A DNA stretch of 64,000 nt from UBA1081 sp045537555 (GTDB lineage Bacteria; Bacillota; Clostridia; Oscillospirales; Acutalibacteraceae): positions 1-64,000 of the forward strand of contig JAZSPR010000069.1 of the NCBI GenBank assembly GCA_045537555.1. Reading direction: 5' to 3'. Both the position numbers and the translations under genes were made by a program. The notes under the pieces are model-generated. The model ran no database searches. It saw only the letters and a program-made list of their open reading frames with translations, and was not told where the DNA came from. Below are positions 8,728 to 17,454 of this stretch, in pieces; position 1 is the stretch's first letter; each line of letters begins with the position of its first letter.

Positions 8728-9936
8728 TTACTTTCCGAGGAAATATTTCATCAGTTCAACACCGCTGTCAAAATAAATACCTGTTGACTTTGCTGTTGTT
8801 TCATTGACAGACTCAACACCTTCATTTTCACCATTCTTATGATAAATCATAAAGGGAACAGGATCTCTTGCATGAGTCATTGTTACAAGTGGTGTAGGAT
8901 GATCGGGAAGAATCATAACTTTATAATCATCATACTTTTCAAGTTCTTCAAGAACAACCGGAAGAACCTTTTTATCAATTATTTCAATAGCTTTTACTTT
9001 GTTTTCAGGCTCATGTCTGTGACCGCATTCATCGGGTGCTTCGATATGGATATAAACAAAATCCTGACCGTTTCTGAATTCTTCAACAGCTGTCTGAGCC
9101 TTTCCGTCAAAGTTAGTGTCAATATAACCTGTTGCACCTTCCACATCAGGCGCATTCATTTTCGCACAGCCACCGATACCCTTAAGAAGGTCAACAGCAG
9201 AGATGATACTGCCTTTGAGACCAAATTTTTCTTCAAAAGATTCAAGAGCAGGCTTTGTACCTTCACCCCAAAGCCAGATTGAATTTGCAGGACGCTTCCC
9301 CTCTGCAATTCTTCTTTTATTTACGGGATGATCTTTAAGCAAATCATAGCTTTCTTTCATCATCGCGATGAGTTCTTTTGCATTTTCGCTCTTTGAAAGA
9401 TATTCTCCGACTACCCTGCCTGAAATATCATGAGGAGGAGTCATATCACCAAGGTCTGTTGTACCGCCGTGCCATACAAGACAATGACGGTATGCAACAC
9501 CGTTATAGAACTTATATATATCGTTGCCAAAATGCTCCTGAACGGTCTTTATTATTTCTGCAGCATCTTCAGATGAAATATCACCTGCAGAATAATCAAT
9601 CATAGTCTTATTTTCATAATTATCTTCATCAGAAAGTGTTACAACATTACAACGCATTGTCACATCGTCATCGGCAAGCACTACACCGATGCTTACAGCC
9701 TCAAGCGGGCTTCTGCCTGTGTAGCATTTTTCTGCATCATAACCGAGTGCACTCAGATTTGCAACATCACTACCCGGTTTGAGTGAGTCTGCAACAGTCT
9801 TAACTATACCAACCGTACCCTTCTGACCGAGTTTATCAAAATTCGGTTTATCAGCAACTTCCATAGGAGTTCTGCCGTCAAGTTCAGGTACGGGATAATC
9901 TGCCATACCGTCATATAAAACAACAAGATATTTCAA
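8728..9936 (-). CDS. ApgM-family phosphoglycerate mutase / proposed homoserine kinase
   Basis: 402 residues of the alkaline-phosphatase superfamily, related to archaeal cofactor-independent phosphoglycerate mutase. The N-terminal LVVLYDGMADYP holds the first metal Asp. Further landmarks are GSDVANLSALGYD (the nucleophile region), CNVVTLSD, HIEAPDECGH and LPDHPTPL with TMTHARDPVPF near the C-terminus. A subgroup of this family (TIGR02535) is named proposed homoserine kinase on context grounds, and location just upstream of metY supports a homoserine-branch role here. The ATG at 9945 has its GGAG directly adjacent, so I prefer TTG at 9936. That is spaced 9 bases from GGAG and gives the usual family N-terminus of the MKYxVVL type. 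Phosphoglycerate mutase activity remains an alternative. Confidence 0.75.
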   Translation of the reverse strand: MKYLVVLYDGMADYPVPELDGRTPMEVADKPNFDKLGQKGTVGIVKTVADSLKPGSDVANLSALGYDAEKCYTGRSPLEAVSIGVVLADDDVTMRCNVVTLSDEDNYENKTMIDYSAGDISSEDAAEIIKTVQEHFGNDIYKFYNGVAYRHCLVWHGGTTDLGDMTPPHDISGRVVGEYLSKSENAKELIAMMKESYDLLKDHPVNKRRIAEGKRPANSIWLWGEGTKPALESFEEKFGLKGSIISAVDLLKGIGGCAKMNAPDVEGATGYIDTNFDGKAQTAVEEFRNGQDFVYIHIEAPDECGHRHEPENKVKAIEIIDKKVLPVVLEELEKYDDYKVMILPDHPTPLVTMTHARDPVPFMIYHKNGENEGVESVNETTAKSTGIYFDSGVELMKYFLGK

Positions 9937-9969
9937 GTAATTCATCTCCGAAAAATAAATTTACAGCTT

Positions 9970-9998
9970 ATTATAACATAAAGAATATTATTAATCAA
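9970..9998 (-). promoter_or_regulatory. Promoter of the apgM-like/metY operon
   Basis: On the minus strand TTGATT (9998-9993) and TATAAT (9975-9970) are separated by 17 bases. Confidence 0.75.
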
Positions 9999-10021
9999 TA
10001 TAATAATACAATATATTTATT

Positions 10022-10732
10022 TTACCAATTATCAAGTCCTCGTCTTTGTAATGCACCGATTACTTTTTCTCTTAATTGCGGATATTCCTTATTAAGTGAT
10101 TTGACGAGCTCTTTTGTTTTTTCTCTTTCGCTTGTTTTATCCATCGGACATTTACTTTTCACAACCGGTAAAGCAGAATGTTTTACAGCACCGGCTACAA
10201 GTGCCTCGGAAGCCAGAACCATGGGTCTTATAATGTAAAGATCTTTTCTTGACATATATGTAACAGGAAAGAAACTGCTGATGTTGCCACCTTTTAAAAG
10301 ATTCATAAAGAATGTTTCAACTGCATCATCCATGTGATGACCGAGTGCCACTTTATTACAACCGTTTTCAATTGCAACATCATGAAGAATACCTCTTCTC
10401 ATTTTTGCACATAATGAACATGGATTCGGTTCTTTTCTTATATTGAAAATTATATCTGCAAGTTCAGTTCTTTTAATCACAAAAGGCACATCTATACTCT
10501 TACAGAATTCTTCAAGTACAGAAAAATCTGTGTCAATATTATTAAAACGCATATCTACAGTAATCGCAACAATCTCAAATTTTACAGGATAAAATCTGCG
10601 CATCTGAGCAAGACCTGCAAGAAGAGCAACGGAATCTTTACCGCCGGAAAGTCCGACAGCAATTCTGTCACCGTCTTCAATCATTTCATATTTTTCCATT
10701 GCCGCACGCATCCGGCTCATAAGTTTTTGCAT
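10022..10732 (-). CDS. TtcA-like PP-loop ATPase (tRNA 2-thiocytidine synthetase family)
   Basis: 236 residues of the N-type ATP pyrophosphatase fold. AVGLSGGKDSVALL is the PP-loop. The PNPCSLCAKMRRGIL segment gives the CxxC of the TtcA group, and ALGHHMDDAVETFFMN is the second conserved block. TtcA activates tRNA C32 with ATP and inserts sulfur through a [4Fe-4S] cluster. Here a third cysteine lies in KSKCPMDKTSEREK near residue 200, which fits the three-cysteine cluster. The protein is shorter than E. coli TtcA (about 310 residues), as is common in Clostridia. It is transcribed from its own promoter, back to back with the riboswitch-ATPase unit. Related TtuA-type thiolases are the main alternative. 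Confidence 0.75.
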   Translation of the reverse strand: MQKLMSRMRAAMEKYEMIEDGDRIAVGLSGGKDSVALLAGLAQMRRFYPVKFEIVAITVDMRFNNIDTDFSVLEEFCKSIDVPFVIKRTELADIIFNIRKEPNPCSLCAKMRRGILHDVAIENGCNKVALGHHMDDAVETFFMNLLKGGNISSFFPVTYMSRKDLYIIRPMVLASEALVAGAVKHSALPVVKSKCPMDKTSEREKTKELVKSLNKEYPQLREKVIGALQRRGLDNW

Positions 10733-10763
10733 AATCTCAGTCCTGTCTCCGAATATTATTAAT

Positions 10764-10792
10764 ATTATAATTCAAAAATACAAATTTGTAAA
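10764..10792 (-). promoter_or_regulatory. Promoter of the ttcA-like gene
   Basis: On the minus strand TTTACA (10792-10787) and TATAAT (10769-10764) are separated by 17 bases. Confidence 0.75.
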
Positions 10793-10860
10793 TAAGTAAT
10801 ATTTAATGGTAATTCTGAACAATTTTATTCCAAATATATTTCAATTAATTATTAAAAGTA

Positions 10861-10889
10861 TTGACTTGTATTTTTAATTATGTTAAAAT
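10861..10889 (+). promoter_or_regulatory. Promoter of the riboswitch-ATPase transcript
   Basis: TTGACT (10861-10866) and TAAAAT (10884-10889) are separated by exactly 17 bases. Transcription would begin about 10 bases before the GGGAGTAG element of the leader. Confidence 0.8.
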
Positions 10890-10906
10890 AATGAAAAATA
10901 TACTCA

Positions 10907-11047
10907 TGAGGGAGTAGTTTGCACTATATAGTGTTTCTGTGTCAACATACATGGCAGTAACTCTGCTTGGCACGAATTAAAAAACCAGACTCGTGTACAG
11001 TTTCCTTGGCAGGTTTCTGTATACTTTTTTTTATAGTCAGACTCCTT
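10907..11047 (+). promoter_or_regulatory. Probable yybP-ykoY (Mn2+) riboswitch
   Basis: The 5' leader of the P-type ATPase gene begins with the GGGAGTAG element typical of yybP-ykoY RNAs. It has an internal GTCAACATAC stretch and GCTTGGCACGA, and ends with GACTCC, which can pair with GGAGT (10911-10915 with 11041-11045) as the closing P1 helix. Within the leader, GTGTACAG (10993-11000) pairs with CTGTATAC (11017-11024) directly before eight Ts (11025-11032), which looks like the terminator of the expression platform. Known members sense Mn2+ and switch on exporters, including P-type ATPases such as Lactococcus YoaB. The assignment is by recalled consensus and gene context; no covariance search was run. 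Confidence 0.8.
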
Positions 11048-11075
11048 TATGATATACAAAGAAAGGGCGAAAAAA

Positions 11076-13769
11076 ATGAACTTTTACAGAGAAGAAGTTA
11101 ATACCGTATTAAAAGAAGTCGGTTCATCTTCTGCAGGTCTTTCTTCGGCTGAAGCCGCACAAAGACTTGAAAAAAACGGCAAAAACAAGCTTAAACAGGC
11201 TGAAAAAGATTCACTTTTAAAGAGATTTTTTGCTCAGCTCACAGATCCGATGATTATTATCCTGCTTGCAGCTGCCGCAATATCTGCAGTTCTTGCTATT
11301 GTGGAAAAAGAATTTCCTTCGGATGTTATTATCATTCTTGTTGTTGTTCTTATCAATGCTGTTCTCGGTGTTTATCAGGAAAGCAAAGCTGAAAAAGCAA
11401 TTGAAGCATTGCAAGAGATGTCCGCCGCAACAACAAAAACACTCCGTGACGGTAATGTTGTTGCTGTAAAGAGTGAAGACCTTGTTGTCGGTGACGTTAT
11501 TGTTCTTGATGCCGGCGATGCTATCCCTGCTGACTGCCGTATTATTGAATGTGCAAGCATGAAAATTGAAGAAGCAGCTCTTACAGGTGAATCAGTCCCC
11601 GTAACAAAGATGCTTGAAGTCATCAACGGTAAATCTGAAGAACAAGTTCCCCTTGGTGACAGAAAGAACATGGCTTACATGGGTTCAACTCTTGTATACG
11701 GCAGAGGTAAAGCTGTTGTAGTTGCTACAGGTATGGACACAGAAATGGGTAAAATTGCCGATGCTATTGCAACTGCAGAAGAAGGTGAAACTCCCCTTCA
11801 GAAGAAACTTTCACAGCTTAGCAAAACTCTCACATTCCTTGTTATAGGCATTTGTGTATTTATTTTCGGTTTCCAGCTTATCAAGACATTCCTCGGCGGC
11901 GGTGAGCTCGGACTTCATACAGTTCTTGACTTCTTTATGGTTGCCGTATCTCTTGCTGTTGCTGCTATTCCCGAAGGTCTTGCAGCCGTTGTTACAATCG
12001 TTCTTTCTATGGGCGTTACTACAATGTCCAAGAAAAATGCAATTATAAGAAAGCTCACAGCTGTTGAAACACTCGGCTGTGCACAGATAATCTGTTCAGA
12101 CAAAACAGGTACACTTACACAGAATGTTATGACTGTTGTTGACTCATTCTGCGAAGATGAAAAGAATCTTGCAACAATGATGTCACTCTGTACTGATGTC
12201 ACTGTAAACAGCGACGGTTCTGTTACAGGCGAACCCACAGAAGCAGCACTCGTTAACTTTGCAATCAAACTCGGTCTTAACAAGAATGACCTTCAGGAGA
12301 AAATGCCCAGAGTTGCAGAAGCTCCCTTTGATTCAGGAAGAAAGATGATGTCTACTCTTCACAAGACTGAAAACGGCATTGTACAGTTCACAAAAGGTGC
12401 GCCCGATATCGTTGTAAGTCTTTGCAAATATGCTCAGTATGAAGGCAAAGTCGTTCCTATGAGCGATGAAATTAAAGCTAAGATTTCTTTTGAAAATAAG
12501 AGAATGGCAGACAAAGCACTCCGTGTTCTTGCATGTGCAATGAAGAAATATCCGGAAGTTCCCGGTTCAACAGAACCTGCTGACCTTGAATTTGACATGG
12601 TATTCGTCGGTCTTACAGGCATGATTGACCCCGTCCGTCCCGAAGTCAAGGATGCTATTGACGAGTGCAGAAGTGCAGGTATCACACCAATTATGATTAC
12701 TGGTGACCATAAGGATACTGCAGTTGCAATTGCAAAAGAACTCGGTATTATCAAAGATGAAAAAAATGCTATGACAGGTGCAGACCTTGAAAAGCTTACA
12801 GACGAAGAGTTTGACAATGTTGTTACAAATACATTCGTTTATGCACGTGTTCAGCCCGAACACAAGACAAGAATCGTTACTGCATGGAAGAAAAAAGGCT
12901 ACATCACAGCGATGACAGGTGACGGTGTTAACGATGCTCCTTCAATCAAGAGTGCAGACATCGGCGTCGGCATGGGTATCACAGGTACCGACGTTACAAA
13001 GAATGTTGCGGACATGGTTCTTGCTGACGATAACTTTGCAACAATCGTTTCTGCTGTAGGTGAAGGCAGAAGAATTTATGACAATATCCGTAAAGCAATT
13101 CAGTTCCTTCTCGGTTCAAACCTTTCTGAAGTTCTTTCAATCTTTTTTGCAACACTTCTCGGATTTACAATTCTTGAAGCACCGCATCTTCTCTGGATCA
13201 ATCTTGTTACAGACTGCTTCCCTGCACTTGCACTCGGTGTTGAAAAGCCCGAAAGCAATATTATGAAGAGAAAGCCCAGAAGCACAAAAGACGGCATTTT
13301 CTCAGGCGGTCTCGGTATAGATGTTCTCTATCAGGGTGCACTTGTAACACTTCTTACAATGGCAGCATACTTTGTCGGTGTTAACAGCGTTAACGGTTTC
13401 AACTGGGACCTTTCAACATGGACATTCACAAATATTGCACTCGGCACACCTGCAGGACACCTCGGTACAACAATGGCATTCCTTACAATGTCAATGTGTG
13501 AAATTTTCCATTCACTCAATATGCGTTCACAGAGAGGCTCAATCTTTGCAATGGCATTCAAGGGTAGCCATAACCTTCTTCTCTACGGTTCAATGGTTGC
13601 AACACTTGTTCTTACAACTCTTGTTATTGAAGTTCCCTTTCTTGCAGCTGCATTTGACTTCTCACACCTTGACATTGCTCACTACGGCATTGCAATCGGT
13701 CTCGCATTCCTTATTATTCCGATTGTTGAAGTCATCAAAGCAATCCAGAGAGCTACTGCTAAAAAATAA
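11076..13769 (+). CDS. P-type cation-transporting ATPase (Ca2+/Mn2+ type)
   Basis: About 897 residues with the full P2-type architecture: an N-terminal cation ATPase domain, ALTGESVPV (actuator loop), AAIPEGLAAVVTIV (ion-binding helix M4, PEGL), DKTGTLTQN (phosphorylated Asp), TKGAPD (nucleotide domain), TGDGVNDAPS (hinge) and a C-terminal bundle with WINLVTDCFPALALG. The PEGL and NLVTD helices match Ca2+/Mn2+ pumps rather than heavy-metal pumps, which carry CPC. Start at 11076 because AGAAAGGG is spaced about 8 bases from it; an in-frame ATG at 11049 lies inside the riboswitch P1 region. Control by the upstream leader suggests Mn2+ export is the main role, with Ca2+ transport as an alternative. 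A terminator follows directly, so this is a single-gene unit. Confidence 0.92.
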   Translation: MNFYREEVNTVLKEVGSSSAGLSSAEAAQRLEKNGKNKLKQAEKDSLLKRFFAQLTDPMIIILLAAAAISAVLAIVEKEFPSDVIIILVVVLINAVLGVYQESKAEKAIEALQEMSAATTKTLRDGNVVAVKSEDLVVGDVIVLDAGDAIPADCRIIECASMKIEEAALTGESVPVTKMLEVINGKSEEQVPLGDRKNMAYMGSTLVYGRGKAVVVATGMDTEMGKIADAIATAEEGETPLQKKLSQLSKTLTFLVIGICVFIFGFQLIKTFLGGGELGLHTVLDFFMVAVSLAVAAIPEGLAAVVTIVLSMGVTTMSKKNAIIRKLTAVETLGCAQIICSDKTGTLTQNVMTVVDSFCEDEKNLATMMSLCTDVTVNSDGSVTGEPTEAALVNFAIKLGLNKNDLQEKMPRVAEAPFDSGRKMMSTLHKTENGIVQFTKGAPDIVVSLCKYAQYEGKVVPMSDEIKAKISFENKRMADKALRVLACAMKKYPEVPGSTEPADLEFDMVFVGLTGMIDPVRPEVKDAIDECRSAGITPIMITGDHKDTAVAIAKELGIIKDEKNAMTGADLEKLTDEEFDNVVTNTFVYARVQPEHKTRIVTAWKKKGYITAMTGDGVNDAPSIKSADIGVGMGITGTDVTKNVADMVLADDNFATIVSAVGEGRRIYDNIRKAIQFLLGSNLSEVLSIFFATLLGFTILEAPHLLWINLVTDCFPALALGVEKPESNIMKRKPRSTKDGIFSGGLGIDVLYQGALVTLLTMAAYFVGVNSVNGFNWDLSTWTFTNIALGTPAGHLGTTMAFLTMSMCEIFHSLNMRSQRGSIFAMAFKGSHNLLLYGSMVATLVLTTLVIEVPFLAAAFDFSHLDIAHYGIAIGLAFLIIPIVEVIKAIQRATAKK

Positions 13770-13776
13770 AAATTTT

Positions 13777-13804
13777 AGGAGCATCGAAAGATGCTCCTTT
13801 TAGT
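13777..13804 (+). terminator. Terminator after the P-type ATPase gene
   Basis: A 9-base stem AGGAGCATC / GATGCTCCT (13777-13785 with 13790-13798) closed by a GAAA tetraloop is followed by Ts. Confidence 0.9.
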
Positions 13805-13805
13805 T

Positions 13806-14792
13806 TTATCTTGCAGATTTATAAAATTCATCAACAATTTTAACAGCAATACTGCCTGAGTTCCCGTTTACGAGGAACTCTTTTTTATTTATAACACAAT
13901 CATAAAAATCATCAATGATAATCTTATGACTTGTACCCCAGTAATTTTTTTCATCAGTTAATTTTTTAAGTGCGATAACTTCCCTATTGCCGTTTTCATC
14001 AGTAATAACAAGGTCATCATACATTACAGCCTTACCATTTTCAAAAAGGATTTCAAGAAAAACTGATGAATTTGACTTATAACACAATGTACCATAAAAA
14101 AGAGCCTGAACGCCGTTTGAAAACTTAATAAGTGCATCTGCTGTATCTTCTGTTTCAACCTTACCTTTAAGTCTTTTCTGTGAAATACTGCCGTCTACAG
14201 ACACCACATCAGAACCGACAAGCCACTGGATAAGGTCAAGGGTATGTATACACTGATTTATGATAACTCCGCCACCCTCTTTATTGAGAGTACCGTGCCA
14301 GTCGTCAGAATAGTATTCTTCATCTCTGTCCCATGTGACATTACCTTTGACAGCAACAATTTTACCGAGCTTTTCACTTGTTACAAGGTCTTTGAGATAT
14401 TTTGATGAAAGATTATATCTGTTTTGGAAGCAAGCGGCAAGATAAACATTGTTTTTATTTGCACATTCGCACATTTTTACGGCATCTTCATAATAGATTG
14501 CAAGAGGTTTTTCACAAAAGACGTGTTTACCCTTTTTCATTGCAGCTATTGCTATAGGTGCATGAAGATAATGTGGTGTACAGATGTGAAGAATGTCAAA
14601 ATCTGCATCATTCATCATTTCATCAAATGAATAATATGATTTTATATTATACTTTTCAGCCATAACATCTGCTTTATTAGCTACATTATCACAGCAAGCA
14701 ACAAGTTCACAGTTTTTGTTCTCAAATGCCGCCTCAAAATGTCTTTTACTGACATTACCGCAACCGACAATTGCAATTTTAAGTTTATTCAT
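13806..14792 (-). CDS. Gfo/Idh/MocA family oxidoreductase
   Basis: 328 residues. An N-terminal Rossmann domain starts with KIAIVGCGNVSKRHFEA (GxGxxxxxH), followed by the cofactor and substrate block CEKPLAIYYEDAVKMCE (the EKP motif) and a C-terminal alpha/beta domain with GGGVIINQCIHTLDLIQWL, whose His aligns with the usual catalytic region. These enzymes are NAD(P)-dependent dehydrogenases of sugars, inositols or sugar acids. It lies downstream of iolG but after the iol terminator, with its own promoter, so it is not simply the last iol gene. IolX/IolW-like scyllo-inositol dehydrogenase is a contextual possibility, but the sequence alone does not decide the substrate. Confidence 0.8.
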   Translation of the reverse strand: MNKLKIAIVGCGNVSKRHFEAAFENKNCELVACCDNVANKADVMAEKYNIKSYYSFDEMMNDADFDILHICTPHYLHAPIAIAAMKKGKHVFCEKPLAIYYEDAVKMCECANKNNVYLAACFQNRYNLSSKYLKDLVTSEKLGKIVAVKGNVTWDRDEEYYSDDWHGTLNKEGGGVIINQCIHTLDLIQWLVGSDVVSVDGSISQKRLKGKVETEDTADALIKFSNGVQALFYGTLCYKSNSSVFLEILFENGKAVMYDDLVITDENGNREVIALKKLTDEKNYWGTSHKIIIDDFYDCVINKKEFLVNGNSGSIAVKIVDEFYKSAR

Positions 14793-14796
14793 AATG

Positions 14797-14816
14797 TATC
14801 ACTTCTTTCGGTGATA
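14797..14816 (-). promoter_or_regulatory. Inverted repeat between promoter and start of the Gfo/Idh/MocA gene
   Basis: TATCAC (14797-14802) and GTGATA (14811-14816) form a 6-base inverted repeat with an 8-base loop, between the -10 box and the ATG. It could be an operator or a 5' hairpin covering the weak ribosome binding site. Confidence 0.45.
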
Positions 14817-14844
14817 TTATATAATAGTTGTAAATACTTTTCAA
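14816..14844 (-). promoter_or_regulatory. Promoter of the Gfo/Idh/MocA gene
   Basis: On the minus strand TTGAAA (14844-14839) and TATAAT (14821-14816) are separated by 17 bases. Confidence 0.7.
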
Positions 14845-14854
14845 TAGAAATAAT

Positions 14855-14886
14855 AAAAAAATCAGACCGCCGGAATGACGGTCTGA
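14855..14886 (-). terminator. Terminator of the iolC-iolG operon
   Basis: An 8-base stem TCAGACCG / CGGTCTGA (14862-14869 with 14879-14886) is followed on the minus strand by a run of seven Ts, directly after the iolG stop codon. Confidence 0.85.
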
Positions 14887-14893
14887 ATAAGTA

Positions 14894-15901
14894 TTACTGA
14901 ATTTCAGAAAGTTTGACAGGTCTGCCTTCGTTTGCTGATTTTTCAGCAGCAAGAGCAATCTTGACTGACTGAAGACCTGCGTGAATTCCGACAGGAGTTT
15001 CCTTATCGTTTACACAGCAGTCAACAAACTGTCTGACTTCTTCTGAGAATGACCCCATATATCTTTCAAGGAAGAAATAAAGGGGTTTTTCACCTGTAAC
15101 ACCGTTAGCATCGGAAACAACTGCTGTTGAAAGTGTATCGTTTGCAGTTGCAACCATACCCTTTGAGCCGAAGAGCTCAGCTCTCTGGTCATAGCCGTAC
15201 ATTGCCTGACGGGAGTTATCAATAACTGCAAGAGCACCGTTTTCCATCTTCATTGAAATGATAGCTGTATCAAAATCACCGTATTCACGGATTCCGGGAT
15301 TAATAAGAGCATCAGCATAAACGTAAAGCTCTTCAACATCGCTGTTTGTAAGGAAGCATGCCATATCAAAATCGTGAATTGTCATATCAAGGAAGATGCT
15401 TGCTGCACAGTAGCCGACGGGAGGAGCCTGAGGGTCACGGGATGTGATTTTAAGAATCTGAGCATCACCGATTCTGCCTTCATCGTATGCCTTACGGACT
15501 GCTGCAAAGTTGTGGTCAAAACGACGGTTGAAGCCAACCTGGAATTTAACCTCGGGATGAGCCCCCAGAGCATCTGCAATTTCAAGAATTTTGTCAACTG
15601 TGTTTGCAAGAGGCTTTTCGCAAAAAACATGTTTGCCTGCATTGATTGCTTCAATTGAAATGGGAGCATGAGTATCAGTTGAAGAACAAACTAGAACAGC
15701 ATCAATTGTTTCATCTTCAATGATTTTCTTATAATCTGTGTAGATTTTTTCAACACCGAAGTTTTCACAGAATGCTTTTGTCTCATCATTCATAAAGGGG
15801 TCTGCAATTGCAGTTACAACAGCATTCTTTACGTGATATGAAATTGATTCAAGGTGAACCTTTCCGATGCGTCCTGCACCGATAATACCGATATTAAGCA
15901 T
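14894..15901 (-). CDS. iolG: Inositol 2-dehydrogenase
   Basis: 335 residues. IolG oxidises myo-inositol to scyllo-inosose with NAD+, the first step of the pathway. The N-terminus MLNIGIIGAGRIGKVHLESI is the Rossmann motif in the form typical of IolG. CEKPLANTVDKI is the EKP block, FQVGFNRRFDHNF is the IolG-type catalytic region, and DMTIHDFDMACFL holds the catalytic Asp-x-x-x-His. The FNRRFD signature separates it from generic Gfo/Idh/MocA members. It is the last gene of the iol operon, 34 bases after iolA, and is followed by a clear terminator. Confidence 0.92.
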   Translation of the reverse strand: MLNIGIIGAGRIGKVHLESISYHVKNAVVTAIADPFMNDETKAFCENFGVEKIYTDYKKIIEDETIDAVLVCSSTDTHAPISIEAINAGKHVFCEKPLANTVDKILEIADALGAHPEVKFQVGFNRRFDHNFAAVRKAYDEGRIGDAQILKITSRDPQAPPVGYCAASIFLDMTIHDFDMACFLTNSDVEELYVYADALINPGIREYGDFDTAIISMKMENGALAVIDNSRQAMYGYDQRAELFGSKGMVATANDTLSTAVVSDANGVTGEKPLYFFLERYMGSFSEEVRQFVDCCVNDKETPVGIHAGLQSVKIALAAEKSANEGRPVKLSEIQ

Positions 15902-15935
15902 AATTATTTTTTCCTTTCACATATTATTAAAACAA

Positions 15936-17438
15936 TCAGATTGTGCCGTCCCATGTGCTGACTTCAAGAGCCTTCTTTTCGTCCTCTGAGAACCAATGAG
16001 TTGTGACAGCTTTGCTCTCTGTGTAGAAACGGTATGCATCCTTACCGAGGCAGTGAAGATCACCGAAGAATGACTGCTTATGACCTGAGAACGGGAAAAA
16101 GCCTACAGGTACGGGAATACCGACGTTGATACCGACCTGACCGCCGTGTGTATGACGCGCAAATTCTCTTCCGTAGTAACCGCTCTGTGTATAGATAACG
16201 GAACCGTTTGCATAGGGGCTGTCGTTCATTATCTTAAGACCTTCTTCAAAATTCTTGCAACGCTTGATGCAAAGAACGGGTCCGAAAACCTCATCTCTGC
16301 CGATTGTCATATCTTCTGTAACATGGTCAAAGATTGTGGGACCGACGAAGTAGCCGTTTTCATAGCCTTCAACGACGCAGTTTCTGCCGTCAAGAACAAG
16401 AGTTGCACCCTCTGCAACACCCTTATGGATGTCTGCAATGACTTCTTCATAGTGCTTTTTATATGTAATAGGTCCGAGTTTTGACTCTTTATCCCAAGAA
16501 GGACCGACCTTGATTTTTGAAGCCTGCTTCTTAAGTTCTTCAACAAACTTATCAGCAATGCTTTCTACAACAACACAGCAAGAAAGAGCCATACATCTCT
16601 GACCTGCACAACCGTATGCAGAGTTGATAACACCTGCAACAGTTCTTTCAAGAGCACAGTCTTCCATAACGAGTGCATGGTTCTTTGCCTGACAGAGAGC
16701 CTGAACCCTCTTACCTGCAGCTGCTGCTCTCTCATAAACCTTAAGACCTACGGGAGTTGAGCCGACAAATGTAACACCCACGATATCGGGATGATCAAGA
16801 ATTGTATTAACTTCATTTCTGGAGCAGGTAACGATGTTGATAACACCGTCGGGAATGCCTGCTTCTTTATAAATCTTAGCGAACATCATTGCTGTCTTGG
16901 GAGTGAATGAAGCCGCCTTAAGAACCATTGTATTACCGCAAGCAACACATGTGGGAGCCATCCAGCCGAAAGGAATCATTGCAGGGAAATTAACAGGAAC
17001 GATACCGGCAAAAACACCCATTGCTTCACGGTATTTTACTGTGTCATAGCCCGTTGAAGCGTCCATAAGGCTTTCACCCATCATAAGTGAAGGAACCTGA
17101 GTTGCAAGTTCTGTGCCTTCCTTAGCCTTGAGAACGTCACCCTCTGCTTCACTCCATACCTTACCGTTTTCCTTGGCAACACACATTGTGAGTTCTTCCA
17201 TATTCTGCATAATAAGGTCACGGACCTTATACATAATCTGTGCTCTCTTTATTGCAGGAGTTGCTCTCCATGCGGGGAATGCTGCCTTAGCTGCTGCGAT
17301 AGCTTCAAGAACTTCATCGTTGGTACAGCAGGGAGCCTGCCCTGTTACTTCACCTGTGCTGGGATTGTGAAGGTCATACCAGACATCTGTCATTGAGTCT
17401 TTGAACTGACCGTTTACAAAATACTGTAATTTTTCCAT
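15936..17438 (-). CDS. iolA: Methylmalonate-semialdehyde/malonate-semialdehyde dehydrogenase (acylating)
   Basis: 500 residues of the aldehyde dehydrogenase superfamily, MmsA/IolA subgroup. It converts malonate semialdehyde, the end product of IolJ cleavage, with CoA and NAD+ to acetyl-CoA and CO2. The N-terminal YFVNGQFKDS and NPSTGEVTGQAP are standard ALDH entries. FVGSTPVGLKVYERAAAAGK is the cofactor segment characteristic of MmsA, and YGCAGQRCMALS holds the catalytic cysteine in the CoA-dependent context. An AAGGAG site is correctly spaced. Its position between iolE and iolG supports the inositol role over valine catabolism. Confidence 0.9.
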   Translation of the reverse strand: MEKLQYFVNGQFKDSMTDVWYDLHNPSTGEVTGQAPCCTNDEVLEAIAAAKAAFPAWRATPAIKRAQIMYKVRDLIMQNMEELTMCVAKENGKVWSEAEGDVLKAKEGTELATQVPSLMMGESLMDASTGYDTVKYREAMGVFAGIVPVNFPAMIPFGWMAPTCVACGNTMVLKAASFTPKTAMMFAKIYKEAGIPDGVINIVTCSRNEVNTILDHPDIVGVTFVGSTPVGLKVYERAAAAGKRVQALCQAKNHALVMEDCALERTVAGVINSAYGCAGQRCMALSCCVVVESIADKFVEELKKQASKIKVGPSWDKESKLGPITYKKHYEEVIADIHKGVAEGATLVLDGRNCVVEGYENGYFVGPTIFDHVTEDMTIGRDEVFGPVLCIKRCKNFEEGLKIMNDSPYANGSVIYTQSGYYGREFARHTHGGQVGINVGIPVPVGFFPFSGHKQSFFGDLHCLGKDAYRFYTESKAVTTHWFSEDEKKALEVSTWDGTI

Positions 17439-17454
17439 CTTTTTTCTCCTTGTA

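Noticed and set aside
11915..12817. Long antisense reading frames inside the P-type ATPase gene
   Set aside because: They lie opposite a gene with all expected motifs, have no ribosome binding sites and show low-complexity Ser/Thr/Val-rich composition typical of shadow frames.
13806..14792. Second iolG or the last gene of the iol operon
   Set aside because: A clear terminator and a separate promoter lie between it and iolG, and the IolG-type FNRRFD block is missing.
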